Below, piece after piece: positions 47,993 through 56,903 of a stretch of DNA of 64,000 bases (positions are counted from its first letter, which is position 1; each line of letters starts with the position of its first letter). Origin of the DNA: Curvibacter gracilis ATCC BAA-807 (GTDB lineage: Bacteria; Pseudomonadota; Gammaproteobacteria; Burkholderiales; Burkholderiaceae_C); NCBI RefSeq assembly GCF_000518645.1, contig NZ_JADZ01000018.1, forward strand, positions 1 through 64,000, given 5' to 3'. Made by a program: the position numbers and the translations under genes. Below the pieces are notes generated by a model. The model was given only the letters and a program-made list of their open reading frames with translations, was not told the origin of the DNA and did not search any database.

Positions 47993-49042
47993 ATGAGCCT
48001 GCGCAAAGACTACATCCGCCCCCTGGACATCCGCCACGGGCGCATCGACATGAACCACGGCGCCGGCGGGCGCGCCAGCGCCCAGTTGATCGAAGAGTTG
48101 TTCCTGCCCGCGCTGGACAACGCCTTTCTGCGCCAAGGCAACGATGGCGCCACCCTGCCCCTGCCCCCGGCCGGCCGCCTGGTCATGAGCACCGACGGCC
48201 ATGTGGTGTCGCCGCTGTTTTTCCCCGGCGGGGATCTGGGCGCCTTGAGCGTGCACGGCACCCTCAACGACGTGGCCATGATGGGCGCCGCGCCGCTGTA
48301 CCTGTCGGCCAGCTTCATTCTGGAAGAGGGCTTTGCGCTGGCCGATCTGCAGCGCCTGGTGCAAAGCATGGGCCGGGCTGCACGCGAGGCCGGGGTGCCC
48401 GTGGTCACCGGCGACACCAAGGTGGTCGAACGCGGCAAGGGCGACGGGGTCTTCATCAGCACCACCGGTGTGGGCGTGGTGGCACCGGGCATCGATGTCA
48501 GCGGCGCCCATGCGCGGGCCGGCGACGTGGTGCTGCTGTCGGGCCCGATCGGCGAGCACGGCGTGGCGGTGCTGTCGCAACGCGAGTCGCTGGCCTTCGA
48601 GACCGCCATCCTGTCCGACAGCGCGGCCCTGCACACCCTGGTGGCCGACATGCTGCAGGCCGCACCGGGCCTGCACGTGCTGCGCGACCCGACCCGCGGT
48701 GGGCTGGCCACCACCCTCAACGAGATCGCCCGGCAGTCCGCCGTGGGCATGGTGCTGGAAGAGGCGGCCATCGAAGTGCTGCCCCAGGTCGAGGCCGCCT
48801 GCGAGCTGTTGGGCCTGGACCCGCTCTACATCGCCAACGAAGGCAAGCTGGTGGCGATCTGCGCCCCCGATGACGAGGCGGCCGTCCTGGCGGCGATGCG
48901 CGCCCACCCCCTGGGCCGGCGCGCCACGCGCATCGGCACGGTGAGCGCCGACCCGCACCATTTCGTGCAGATGAACACCCGCTTCGGGGGCAAGCGGGTG
49001 GTGGACTGGCTCAGCGGCGAACCGCTGCCGCGCATCTGCTGA
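47993..49042 (+). CDS. hypE: HypE, thiocarbamoyl dehydratase
   Basis: A 349-residue ATP-dependent enzyme of the PurM/AIR-synthase fold. It dehydrates the carbamoyl group placed on its C-terminal cysteine to form the cyanide ligands. The sequence ends in PLPRIC, so the functional Cys349 is present. DMNHGAGGRAS near residue 18 and LHDVAMMGA-like LNDVAMMGA are family motifs. It is followed by 88 bases and hoxA; there is no room for hypX. Confidence 0.96.
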   Translation: MSLRKDYIRPLDIRHGRIDMNHGAGGRASAQLIEELFLPALDNAFLRQGNDGATLPLPPAGRLVMSTDGHVVSPLFFPGGDLGALSVHGTLNDVAMMGAAPLYLSASFILEEGFALADLQRLVQSMGRAAREAGVPVVTGDTKVVERGKGDGVFISTTGVGVVAPGIDVSGAHARAGDVVLLSGPIGEHGVAVLSQRESLAFETAILSDSAALHTLVADMLQAAPGLHVLRDPTRGGLATTLNEIARQSAVGMVLEEAAIEVLPQVEAACELLGLDPLYIANEGKLVAICAPDDEAAVLAAMRAHPLGRRATRIGTVSADPHHFVQMNTRFGGKRVVDWLSGEPLPRIC

Positions 49043-49072
49043 AGGCTCGCCAGCCCCCGGGAAAACAGCCCT

Positions 49073-49100
49073 GTGACCAGGCTGTGCCCCCCTTTACAAT
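49073..49100 (+). promoter_or_regulatory. candidate sigma-70 promoter of hoxABCJ
   Basis: GTGACC (49073-49078) and TACAAT (49095-49100) with a 16-base spacer, 30 bases before hoxA. This would give low constitutive expression of the H2-sensing and regulatory genes, independent of the sigma-54 promoter they control. A weak constitutive promoter before hoxA is known from Ralstonia. Confidence 0.5.
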
Positions 49101-49130
49101 CCGCCAGCCCGCCCCACCAAGACACCCACC

Positions 49131-50576
49131 ATGAGCTCCCCTGAATTGCTTCCCCTTGTGCTGGTGGTGGACGACGAGGTGCGCTCGCAGGAGGCGCTGC
49201 GCCGCACGCTGGACGAGGAGTTCCGGGTCCTGACGGCCAGCGACGCCGAGGCCGCGCGCCGGCACATGGAGCAGCACGAGGTCAGCGTGGTGCTGTGCGA
49301 CCAGCGCATGCCCGGCCTCAGCGGGGTGGGCTTTCTCAAGGAAGTGCGCGAACGCTGGCCCGACACGGTGCGCATCGTGATCTCGGGCTACACCGATTCG
49401 GAAGACATCATCGCGGGCATCAACGACGCCGGCATCTACCAGTACATCCTCAAGCCCTGGGTGCCCGAACACCTGCTGGGCACGGTGCGCAACGCGGTGG
49501 AGACCCAGGCCCTGCAGCGTGACACCCACCGGCTGCACCTGGAGTTGCGCAGCAGCACACCGGTGCTGCGCCAACGCGCCAGCGCCAAGCTCGACCGGGC
49601 CCGGGCGGTGTTTGACTTCGACCGCATCGAACGCGCCCCCGGCAGCCCGCTGGACACGGTGTGCGAAGTGGCGGCCCGGGTGGCCCGCTACGACATCAGC
49701 GTGCTGGTGCTGGGCGAGTCGGGCAGCGGCAAGGAGTTGCTGGCACGAGCCATCCATTACGCCAGCCCGCGCTCCAGCGGGGCCTTCGTGGTGGAGAACT
49801 GCGCCGCCATCCCCGACACCCTGCTGGAGTCCGAGCTGTTCGGCCACAAGCGTGGGGCCTTCACCGGGGCCTATGAAGACCACCCCGGCCTGTTCCAGCG
49901 CGCCCATGGCGGCACGCTGTTCCTGGACGAGATCGGCGAAACCTCGCCGGCCTTCCAGGTGCGCCTGCTGCGCGTGTTGCAGGAGGGCGAGGTGCGGCCC
50001 GTGGGGGGCGCCCGACCGGTGCCGGTGAACGTGCGGGTGATCGCCGCCACGCACCGCGACCTGGAGCAGCGCGTGCGCGAGGGCCTGTTCCGGGAAGACC
50101 TCTACTACCGCATTGCCGGGGTCAGCCTGACCGTGCCGCCGCTGCGCGAACGTGCCGGCGACATCGCCCTCATCGCCCACCGCCTGGTGAGCGATGTCGG
50201 CGCCGAGCTGGGCCGGCCCGGGATGAGCCTGAGCGACGAAGCGCTGGGCTGCCTGATGGCCTACCCCTGGCCGGGCAACATCCGCGAACTGCGCAACGAG
50301 ATCGCCCGCGCCGTGGCGCTCAGCGACCGCGAGGTGCTGGGCGCCAGCGCCCTGTCCAGCCGGGTGCTGCACGGGGCCGCAGGGCGCAGCAGCGCCATGC
50401 CCTCCGGCCTGCCCAGCGCGGGCACGCTGAGCGAGCGCCTGGACGCGATCGAGGCGGTGATCCTGCGCGAGGCCCTGCTGCGCCACCGCTGGAACAAGAC
50501 CCGCACCGCCACCGAGCTGGGCCTGTCCCGGGTCGGCCTGCGCAGCAAGATGGCCCGCTTCGGCCTGGAAGGATGA
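49131..50576 (+). CDS. hoxA: HoxA, NtrC-family activator of hydrogenase genes
   Basis: A 481-residue sigma-54-dependent activator. A receiver domain (acidic pair DDE at 14-16, phospho-acceptor Asp57 in CDQRMPG), a AAA+ domain with GESGSGKE (Walker A), GAFTGA (sigma-54 contact) and GGTLFLDEIGE (Walker B), and a C-terminal Fis-type helix-turn-helix. In Ralstonia, HoxA is active when unphosphorylated, and HoxJ inactivates it in the absence of H2. Presumed target: the promoter at 35169. It is followed 4 bases later by hoxB. Confidence 0.95.
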   Translation: MSSPELLPLVLVVDDEVRSQEALRRTLDEEFRVLTASDAEAARRHMEQHEVSVVLCDQRMPGLSGVGFLKEVRERWPDTVRIVISGYTDSEDIIAGINDAGIYQYILKPWVPEHLLGTVRNAVETQALQRDTHRLHLELRSSTPVLRQRASAKLDRARAVFDFDRIERAPGSPLDTVCEVAARVARYDISVLVLGESGSGKELLARAIHYASPRSSGAFVVENCAAIPDTLLESELFGHKRGAFTGAYEDHPGLFQRAHGGTLFLDEIGETSPAFQVRLLRVLQEGEVRPVGGARPVPVNVRVIAATHRDLEQRVREGLFREDLYYRIAGVSLTVPPLRERAGDIALIAHRLVSDVGAELGRPGMSLSDEALGCLMAYPWPGNIRELRNEIARAVALSDREVLGASALSSRVLHGAAGRSSAMPSGLPSAGTLSERLDAIEAVILREALLRHRWNKTRTATELGLSRVGLRSKMARFGLEG

Positions 50577-50580
50577 CCCC

Positions 50581-51591
50581 ATGAACCCACCTGGCTTCAC
50601 GGTGCTGTGGCTGCAGTCGGGCGGCTGCGGCGGGTGCAGCATGTCGCTGCTGTGCGCCCAGACCCAGGACTTCCACGGTCAATTGCGCAACGCGGGCATC
50701 GAGCTGCTGTGGCACCCCTCGCTGTCCTTGTCCAGCGGCCATGAGGTGATCGACCTGCTGCAGCGGATTCTGGACGGGCACCAGCACCTCGATGCCTTGT
50801 GTGTCGAGGGCTCGCTGCTGCGCGGCCCCGGGGGCACCGGGCGCTTCCATGTGCTGGCCGGCACGGGCCTGCCCATGATCGATTGGGTGCGCCGCCTGGC
50901 CCGGCAGGCCCGCCATGTGGTGGCCGTGGGCAGCTGCGCCGCCTGGGGGGGGATCACGGCAGGCGGCGACAACCCCACCGAGGCCTGCGGCCTGCAGTAC
51001 GAGGACGACCACGCCGGCGGACTGCTGGGGGCGGGGTTCCGCTCGGCCAGCGGCCTGCCGGTGATCAACATCGCCGGCTGCCCCACCCACCCGCAGTGGG
51101 TGCTGGACAGCCTGATGGCGCTGGCGGCCGGCGAGTTCGGCGCCGAACAGCTCGACGCCCTGGGTCGGCCGCGCTTTTTTGCCGACCACCTGGTGCACCA
51201 CGGCTGCACGCGCAACGAGTACTACGAGTTCAAGGCCAGTGCCGAGAAGCCCTCCGACCTGGGCTGCATGATGGAGCACCGCGGCTGCAAGGGCACGCAA
51301 GTCCATGCCGACTGCAACACCCGGCTGTGGAACGGCCAGGGCTCGTGCACCCGGGGCGGCTATGCCTGCATCGCCTGCACCGAGCCCGGCTTTCAGGAGC
51401 CCGGCCACCCGTTCCACGAAACCCCCAAGGTGGTGGGCATCCCGATCGGGCTGCCCACCGACATGCCCAAGGCCTGGTTCGTGGCGCTGGCCTCGCTGTC
51501 GAAATCGGCGACCCCGCGGCGGGTGAAACTCAATGCGGTGGCCGACCACCTGGTGGTGCTGCCCACGATCCGAAAGACGCGGCTCAAATGA
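50581..51591 (+). CDS. hoxB: HoxB, small subunit of the H2-sensing regulatory hydrogenase
   Basis: A 336-residue Fe-S small subunit without a Tat signal, so the enzyme stays in the cytoplasm. The N-terminal cluster site is QSGGCGGCSMSLL, followed by GSCAAWGG and NIAGCPTHP, plus a C-terminal Cys-rich region (DCNTRLWNGQGSC, CIACTEPGF). With HoxC it senses H2 and does not support growth. Its end overlaps hoxC (ATGA). It lacks the extra cysteines of HoxK. Confidence 0.95.
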   Translation: MNPPGFTVLWLQSGGCGGCSMSLLCAQTQDFHGQLRNAGIELLWHPSLSLSSGHEVIDLLQRILDGHQHLDALCVEGSLLRGPGGTGRFHVLAGTGLPMIDWVRRLARQARHVVAVGSCAAWGGITAGGDNPTEACGLQYEDDHAGGLLGAGFRSASGLPVINIAGCPTHPQWVLDSLMALAAGEFGAEQLDALGRPRFFADHLVHHGCTRNEYYEFKASAEKPSDLGCMMEHRGCKGTQVHADCNTRLWNGQGSCTRGGYACIACTEPGFQEPGHPFHETPKVVGIPIGLPTDMPKAWFVALASLSKSATPRRVKLNAVADHLVVLPTIRKTRLK

Positions 51592-53048
51592 CACGCTTGC
51601 TGGTAGGCCCTTTCAACCGGGTGGAAGGCGATCTGGAGGTGAGCCTGGAGGTCACCGACGGCCAGGTGCGCGCCGCCTATGTGAATGCGCCCATGTACCG
51701 GGGCTTTGAGCAGATCCTGCAAGGCAAGGCGCCCATGGACGCCCTGGTCTATGTGCCCCGCATCTGCGGCATCTGCTCGGTCTCGCAGTCGGTGGCCGCG
51801 GCCCGGGCCCTGGCCGACCGGGCCGGCCTGAGCGTGCCGCCCAACGGCCTGCACATGAGCAACCTGGTGCTGGCCACCGAGAACCTGGCCGACCACCTGA
51901 CGCATTTCTACCTGTTCTTCATGCCCGACTTCTGCCGCGAGGTGTACGCGGACCAGCCCTGGCACGAAGCCGCTCGGCAGCGCCACGACCCCACCCACGG
52001 CAGCCGCAGCCGCGCCGCCCTGGCCGCCCGCGAGCGCTGGTTCACCCTGCTGGGCACCCTGGCCGGCCGCTGGCCGCACACCCAGGGGCTGGAGCCCGGT
52101 GGCAGCACGCGGGCACTGGAGGCGGTGGAGCGCGTGCGCCTGCTGGCGCAGTTGCGCGAGTTCCGCGCCTTTCTGGAGGAGCAGCTGTTTGCCGCGCCGC
52201 TGGAGCAGATCAATGCGCTGGACAGCGAGGCCGCCCTGATGGCCTGGCATGCGCAAGACCCCTGGCAGGGCGACCTGCGCTTTTTCATGAGCGTGAGCCA
52301 GGCGCTGGGCCTGCAGCGCCTGGGCCCCGGGCCCGGCCGTTACCTGAGCTACGGCGCCTACCCCCAGGCCGGGGGCGGGCATGCGCTGCCCGGCGGACTG
52401 TGGCGCGCCGACACGGGCCTGCGCGAAGCCCTCGATCTGGCGGCCATCCGGGAGGACGCCACCCATGCCTGGCTCAGCGATGCCGGAGGCCCGCGCCACC
52501 CGAGCGAAGGCCTGACCCAGCCGCTGGCCGACAAGGCCCACGCCTACACCTGGAACAAGGCCCCGCGCCTGGGTGGCGCCGTGGTGGAGACCGGCGCCAT
52601 CGCGCGCCAGCTCTGCTCCGGCTCGCCGCTGGTGCTCGACCTGGTGGGCCGGCACGGTGGCACCGTCTACACGCGGGTGATGTCGCGCCTGCTGGAGCTG
52701 GCCCGTGTGCTGCCGCTGATGGAGGGCTGGCTGCGGGCCCTGCAGGGCGGTGAGCCCTGGTGCGTGAGTGCCCCGACCCGCTGGGAAGACGGATCGGGGG
52801 TGGGGCTGACCGAGGCCGCACGCGGCGCGCTGGGCCATTGGCTGGAAGTGCGCGACGGCCGCCTGGCCAACTACCAGATCGTGGCGCCCACGTCCTGGAA
52901 CTTCTCTCCGCGCGACGCCAGCGGCCAGGCCGGCGCCCTGGAGGGGGCCCTGGAAGGCGCGCCGGTGCGCCCCGGCGAGGCCACGCCGGTGTCGGTGCAG
53001 CACATCGTGCGCTCGTTCGACCCCTGCATGGTCTGCACCGTCCACTGA
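51588..53048 (+). CDS. hoxC: HoxC, large subunit of the regulatory hydrogenase
   Basis: A 486-residue active-site subunit of the H2 sensor. C60 and C63 in RICGICSVSQ and C480 and C483 in DPCMVCTVH bind Ni-Fe. The residue after the first pair is Gln67, where catalytic enzymes have His; this is a mark of regulatory hydrogenases. The protein ends at the His of the last motif, so there is no C-terminal tail and no protease step. Overlaps hoxB; hoxJ begins 8 bases after its stop. Confidence 0.95.
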   Translation: MTRLLVGPFNRVEGDLEVSLEVTDGQVRAAYVNAPMYRGFEQILQGKAPMDALVYVPRICGICSVSQSVAAARALADRAGLSVPPNGLHMSNLVLATENLADHLTHFYLFFMPDFCREVYADQPWHEAARQRHDPTHGSRSRAALAARERWFTLLGTLAGRWPHTQGLEPGGSTRALEAVERVRLLAQLREFRAFLEEQLFAAPLEQINALDSEAALMAWHAQDPWQGDLRFFMSVSQALGLQRLGPGPGRYLSYGAYPQAGGGHALPGGLWRADTGLREALDLAAIREDATHAWLSDAGGPRHPSEGLTQPLADKAHAYTWNKAPRLGGAVVETGAIARQLCSGSPLVLDLVGRHGGTVYTRVMSRLLELARVLPLMEGWLRALQGGEPWCVSAPTRWEDGSGVGLTEAARGALGHWLEVRDGRLANYQIVAPTSWNFSPRDASGQAGALEGALEGAPVRPGEATPVSVQHIVRSFDPCMVCTVH

Positions 53049-53056
53049 GCCCGAGC

Positions 53057-54457
53057 ATGGCCGACGCCCGACACCCCCCCGAGCGGCCCAAGGGCCTGGA
53101 CTCGCTGATGCCCCATCTGCCCATGGACGGGGTGGACGAATCCACCTGGGTGGACGTGATCCAGAAGATGGACGAGGTCTACTCGCAGCTGATCAGCGAT
53201 GAGATCGAGCTGGAGAAGAAGAACACCGAGCTGGAGCAATCGCAGCAATTCATCTTCAGCGTGCTGTCGGCCATGTCGGATGTGCTGGTGGTGTGCGACG
53301 AACATGGCCGCATCGAGGAGACCAACGCCGCCCTGTGCGAGCTGGTGGGCCGCAGCGACGAGGCCTTGCGCGGAGCGCTGCTGTTCGACCTGCTGGCCGA
53401 TGAGGCCAGTGCCGAGCGGGCGCGCCGCGTGCTGGGCCACCACGAGGCCCCACGGCGCGGCGAGGGCCTGGAGCTGATGCTGCTGGACGCCCAGGGCCAC
53501 GCGGTGTCGGTGGACGCCAACTGCACCCCGCGCGTCGGGCCCAGCGGGCACCGCGCCGGCACGGTGTTCGTGGCCCGGCCCACCGCCGAACTGAAACGCG
53601 CCTACCACGAGCTGCGCAGCGCCCACGAGGCCTTGAAGCAGGCGCAGCAGCAATTGCTGCACTCCGAAAAAATGGCCTCGCTGGGGCGACTCGTGGCGGG
53701 CGTGGCCCACGAGCTGAACAACCCGATCAGCTTTGTGCTGGGCAATGTGCACGCCCTGAGCCGCTACAGCGACCGCCTGCAACGCTACCTGGGCGCCCTG
53801 CATGGGGGCGCCAGCGCCCACGCCATGGCCGACCTGCGCCAACAACTGCGCATCGATGCGCTGCTGGCCGACCTGCCCTCGCTGATCGAAGGCACGGTGG
53901 AGGGCGCCACGCGCACGACCGACATCGTCAACGGCCTCAAGCGCTTCTCGGCCATGGACCCCGAGGCGCGCAGCTGCGTCAACCTCTGCGAGGTGGTCGA
54001 GCGCGCCGTGCATTGGGTGCGCAAGGGCCAGGCCGCGGGCTTTGAACTGAACTGGCAGCCCGGTGAGCCCGCCTGGGTGATCGCCAGCGGCGGCCAGCTG
54101 CAGCAGGTGCTGATGAACCTGCTGCAAAACGCCCTGGACGCCGTGGCCGGCGCCGGCATCGCCCCGCCACGCCTGTGGATCGAGCTCAGCCGCAGCCCGC
54201 AGCGGCTGAGCCTGTCGGTGCGCGACAACGGCCCCGGCATCGCACCGGAGCACCTGTCGCGCCTGTTCGATCCCTTTTTCACCACCAAGCCGGTGGGCAA
54301 GGGCACCGGGCTGGGCCTGTCGATCAGCTACGGGCTGGTCGAGCAGCATGGCGGCCAGCTCAGCGCGGCCAACCACCCTGCGGGCGGGGCCGAGTTCGTG
54401 CTGACCCTGCCCCGGGCGCCTGAGCCGACGCCCTTGGCTGCGCCGGCGGCCCGCTGA
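53057..54457 (+). CDS. hoxJ: HoxJ, PAS histidine kinase of the H2-sensing chain
   Basis: A 466-residue soluble histidine kinase. A coiled-coil-like start (about 40-65), a PAS domain (about 66-175) that receives the HoxBC signal, the phosphoacceptor His218 in GVAHELNNPISF, and an ATPase domain with VRDNGPGIAP and GKGTGLGLS (residues 414-422). In Ralstonia H16 HoxJ is inactive because of a Gly-to-Ser change in this last box; here the glycines are all present, so the sensing chain should work. ATG at 53057 is 8 bases after hoxC. No hoxN or other gene follows in the cluster. Confidence 0.93.
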   Translation: MADARHPPERPKGLDSLMPHLPMDGVDESTWVDVIQKMDEVYSQLISDEIELEKKNTELEQSQQFIFSVLSAMSDVLVVCDEHGRIEETNAALCELVGRSDEALRGALLFDLLADEASAERARRVLGHHEAPRRGEGLELMLLDAQGHAVSVDANCTPRVGPSGHRAGTVFVARPTAELKRAYHELRSAHEALKQAQQQLLHSEKMASLGRLVAGVAHELNNPISFVLGNVHALSRYSDRLQRYLGALHGGASAHAMADLRQQLRIDALLADLPSLIEGTVEGATRTTDIVNGLKRFSAMDPEARSCVNLCEVVERAVHWVRKGQAAGFELNWQPGEPAWVIASGGQLQQVLMNLLQNALDAVAGAGIAPPRLWIELSRSPQRLSLSVRDNGPGIAPEHLSRLFDPFFTTKPVGKGTGLGLSISYGLVEQHGGQLSAANHPAGGAEFVLTLPRAPEPTPLAAPAAR

Positions 54458-54734
54458 GGGGCGCAGCCCGTGGCGGCTCACCCTCTTGTGCCCTTTCCGG
54501 CGCTGGCACTCTGCCGGCTCGACACACGAGCGGGTGGCCGCAGGTGGCAGAGGTCTGGCTCCGACGCGTGTGGGTGTCTTTGCCAGATTGAATCCCGCCG
54601 TGATGACCTGCCCCTCGGGGAACGGAACTTCGGCCTGTACCCGGCGCCACTGCGCGGTCGAAGGCCGGCGAAAGCGCAGAGGCGGTTTGACGACGGCGGG
54701 TCGGGACCGTCGTGAAGGCGCTGGCGCCCGGGCG
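54458..54734. other. gene-free spacer after hoxJ, edge of the hox cluster
   Basis: No convincing gene, terminator or insertion-sequence end was found. The open frames here have no family-like features. GC3-biased hox coding stops at 54457, and from about 54735 rightward base use is less skewed. Confidence 0.5.
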
Positions 54735-55670
54735 CTACGCGATGACGCTCCGACCCGATTCCGCATCTTTCCATGCGTCCCAGTAGGGCGGTGTCCCTAT
54801 GGCGTTCCGCAGCGCCTCGGTCATGGCTCTCAGCTTGACCGAGGTGCGCCGCCCTTCGGGATGCGCCACGTAGATGAACTCGTGGGCGGTCGAGGCGCCG
54901 ACCTCAATCGGTACCAAGTCGCCACGCCCAATGGCTTCGCCTGCGATGAAACCCGGTAGCAGCGAGATGCCCACGCCGGCCAGCGTGGCGTCCAACATCA
55001 TGTCGCCGTTGTTCACACGCAGTGCCACCTTGGCGCGCACGCTCTGCACCCCTGATTCGCCCACGAACTGCCAGTCTGCCACGCCGCGGTTGACGTAGAA
55101 GATGCCCCGATGCGTGCGCAACGCCTCCACATCCGTCGGTGTTCCGTACCGCTCCAGGTACGCTCGTGAGGCCACCAACACGCGCTGGCTTGGCGCCAGC
55201 GTCCACGCGACCAAGCGTGAGTCCTCGATCACGCCATGGCGGACCACCGCGTCATAGCCCGCGGCTGAAACGTCTACGCGCCGATCATCGAGGTCAAGGG
55301 TGAGCTCAATCGCAGGATTGGCGATCAGGAACGGGTAGAGCGCAGGGCCAAGATGTCGTCGCCCGAAGGTGACCGGCGCAGAGATTCGCAGTGGGCCCGA
55401 AAGGGTGCCTCGACGCTCGGAGATCTCGGCCGTGGCCTCCTCCATTTCCCGCATGATTCGCAAGGCTCTCTCGAGGAATGCGGTGCCGTCCTCGGTGAGG
55501 CTGATCTTGCGCGTGGTTCTGTGCAGCAGCCTGGTACCCAGACTGTTTTCGATGTCGGCCAGGCGTTCACTGACGACCGATTTCGATAGGTGCAGGCGTC
55601 GCGCGGCCTCACTGATCGAGCCCGCTTCGGCCACGGCCACGAAGCTGGCGATTCCCTCGACTTTGAGCAT
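54735..55670 (-). CDS. LysR-family transcriptional regulator
   Basis: A 311-residue LysR-type protein. The N-terminal winged helix (FVAVAEAGSISEAARRLHLSKSVVSERLADIE) is followed by an effector domain (from about residue 90, GPLRISAPVTFGRRHL). It resembles the CrgA-type LysR subgroup and is divergent from the SDR gene at 55806, whose promoter it probably controls. Ends in TAG (complement of 54735-54737). The effector is unknown, but the neighbouring reductase suggests an aldehyde, quinone or related electrophile. Confidence 0.9.
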   Translation of the reverse strand: MLKVEGIASFVAVAEAGSISEAARRLHLSKSVVSERLADIENSLGTRLLHRTTRKISLTEDGTAFLERALRIMREMEEATAEISERRGTLSGPLRISAPVTFGRRHLGPALYPFLIANPAIELTLDLDDRRVDVSAAGYDAVVRHGVIEDSRLVAWTLAPSQRVLVASRAYLERYGTPTDVEALRTHRGIFYVNRGVADWQFVGESGVQSVRAKVALRVNNGDMMLDATLAGVGISLLPGFIAGEAIGRGDLVPIEVGASTAHEFIYVAHPEGRRTSVKLRAMTEALRNAIGTPPYWDAWKDAESGRSVIA

Positions 55671-55681
55671 GATTGTTCTGG

Positions 55682-55693
55682 CTTTCCGGAAAG
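55682..55693. promoter_or_regulatory. 12-base perfect palindrome CTTTCCGGAAAG before the LysR gene
   Basis: It begins 12 bases upstream of the LysR start codon, in the 135-base divergent spacer to the SDR gene. LysR proteins often repress their own gene from a site overlapping their promoter, so this is a candidate autoregulatory operator. Confidence 0.45.
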
Positions 55694-55805
55694 TAGTTCC
55701 GAGATTCGCAATCTACCGCGAACAGTACTCGCTCGCCATACTGAATCCATGGCGACGAGATGCGAGATGTCCTGGCATCCGAGCCTCAACCGCAAGGAGA
55801 TCATC

Positions 55806-56570
55806 ATGGGACGTCTGTCCGGAAAAGTAGCCCTCGTCACCGGTGCCAGTTCGGGCATCGGCCGAGCCACCGCCAAGCTGTTCGCCGAGGAAGGCGCCAG
55901 CATCGTCGTCACCGCCCGTCGCGCCTCGGAGCTCGACTCGCTGGTCACGGAAATTCACGCTACCGGGGGCACGGCCGTGGCATTGGCGGGAGACGTGAAG
56001 TCCGAAGCCCACGCCAAGGCCGCCGCCGAACTGGCAGTGAGCCGCTTCGGCCGCCTCGACATTGCCTTCAACAACGCCGGCACGCTCGGCGAAGCCGGTC
56101 CCAGCACCGGTGTGTCAGAAGCCGGCTGGACCGACACACTGGCGATCAACCTGACTGGCGCCTTCCTAGGTGCCAAGCACCAGATCGCACAGATGGAGAA
56201 GACAGGCGGCGGCTCGGTGATCTTCACCTCCACCTTTGTCGGTCACACCTTTGCCTTCCCGGGCGTGGCGGCCTATGCGGCCAGCAAGTCGGGCCTGATC
56301 GGCCTGACGCAGGCCTTGGCGTCCGAATATGGCCCGAAGGGGATCCGCGTGAACGCCATCCTGCCCGGCGCAGTGGACACCGACATGTACCGCAGCATGA
56401 ACAACACACCGGAGTCGCAATCGTTCGTGACGAATTTGCATGCGCTCAAGCGCGTGGCCGCGCCGGAGGAGCTCGCTCGTTCGGTTCTGTATCTGGCGTC
56501 CGACGACGCCGCCTTCGTGACGGGGACCGCGTCGCTGGTGGACGGCGGCGCATCGATCACACGGACCTGA
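55806..56570 (+). CDS. Classical short-chain dehydrogenase/reductase (SDR)
   Basis: A 254-residue classical SDR. Cofactor motif TGASSGIG (about 13-20), NNAG at about 88-91, catalytic Ser in FTSTFVG and YAASK (about 152-156) all present; C-terminus TGTASLVDGGASI is typical of the glucose-dehydrogenase/3-oxoacyl-reductase-like group. Substrate unknown. AAGGAGA 6 bases before the ATG at 55806 fixes the start. Paired divergently with a LysR gene. Confidence 0.88.
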   Translation: MGRLSGKVALVTGASSGIGRATAKLFAEEGASIVVTARRASELDSLVTEIHATGGTAVALAGDVKSEAHAKAAAELAVSRFGRLDIAFNNAGTLGEAGPSTGVSEAGWTDTLAINLTGAFLGAKHQIAQMEKTGGGSVIFTSTFVGHTFAFPGVAAYAASKSGLIGLTQALASEYGPKGIRVNAILPGAVDTDMYRSMNNTPESQSFVTNLHALKRVAAPEELARSVLYLASDDAAFVTGTASLVDGGASITRT

Positions 56571-56777
56571 TCGCTGACGCCCAGGCCCTCGAGCGCAGGG
56601 CCGCGCTCGGGGACTCTCGGCTGCGGAGCGCCAATGCCCAGGCGCTCGCTGACCCCGCACCGGTTTCAACGCCGATCAGAAGCAGGTACCTCTGACCTCT
56701 CGGCCATCGCCCAAACCCACCACGAAGGGCGGGCGTCGCCGCCAGGGCTTGGTTGTGGGTGTCACGGTCGTGATCGG

Positions 56778-56802
56778 TTGGAATAAAGTCTGTCGGACTC
56801 TT
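56778..56802 (+). repeat. dyad repeat copy 1 (AATAAAGTCTGTCGGACTCTT type)
   Basis: GAATAAAGTCTGTCGGACTCTT, with AAGTC/GACT dyad symmetry around TGTCG. It matches copy 2 at most positions and lies 103 bases to its left. Confidence 0.55.
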
Positions 56803-56880
56803 CCCAGGTGAGGCACTCGAGTTTTGAAGGCCTCAAGACCTGTCGAATGCGCTGACATTGTCCCGCCCGACATGCAACGT

Positions 56881-56903
56881 TTGAATAAGGTCTGTCGAGA
56901 CTT
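56881..56903 (+). repeat. dyad repeat copy 2 (AATAAGGTCTGTCGAGACTT type)
   Basis: GAATAAGGTCTGTCGAGACTT; GTCT and AGAC pair around GTCG. Same orientation as copy 1. A pair of operator sites or the ends of a small decayed element are possible readings. Confidence 0.55.

Noticed and set aside
49043-49130. A fragment of hypX between hypE and hoxA.
   Set aside because: Only 88 bases are available, with no coding similarity visible; it reads as a promoter.
43951-49130. A second sigma-54 promoter in front of hypA, hypB or hoxA.
   Set aside because: No GG-N10-GC with acceptable flanks was found in the short gaps there.
50799-51587. An upstream extension of the hoxC frame by 263 codons.
   Set aside because: It overlaps hoxB in another frame, and HoxC begins with the family N-terminus at 51588 in an ATGA overlap.
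54458-54734. Possible decayed insertion sequence at the edge of the hox cluster.
   Set aside because: No transposase fragment, inverted ends or target duplication could be found.
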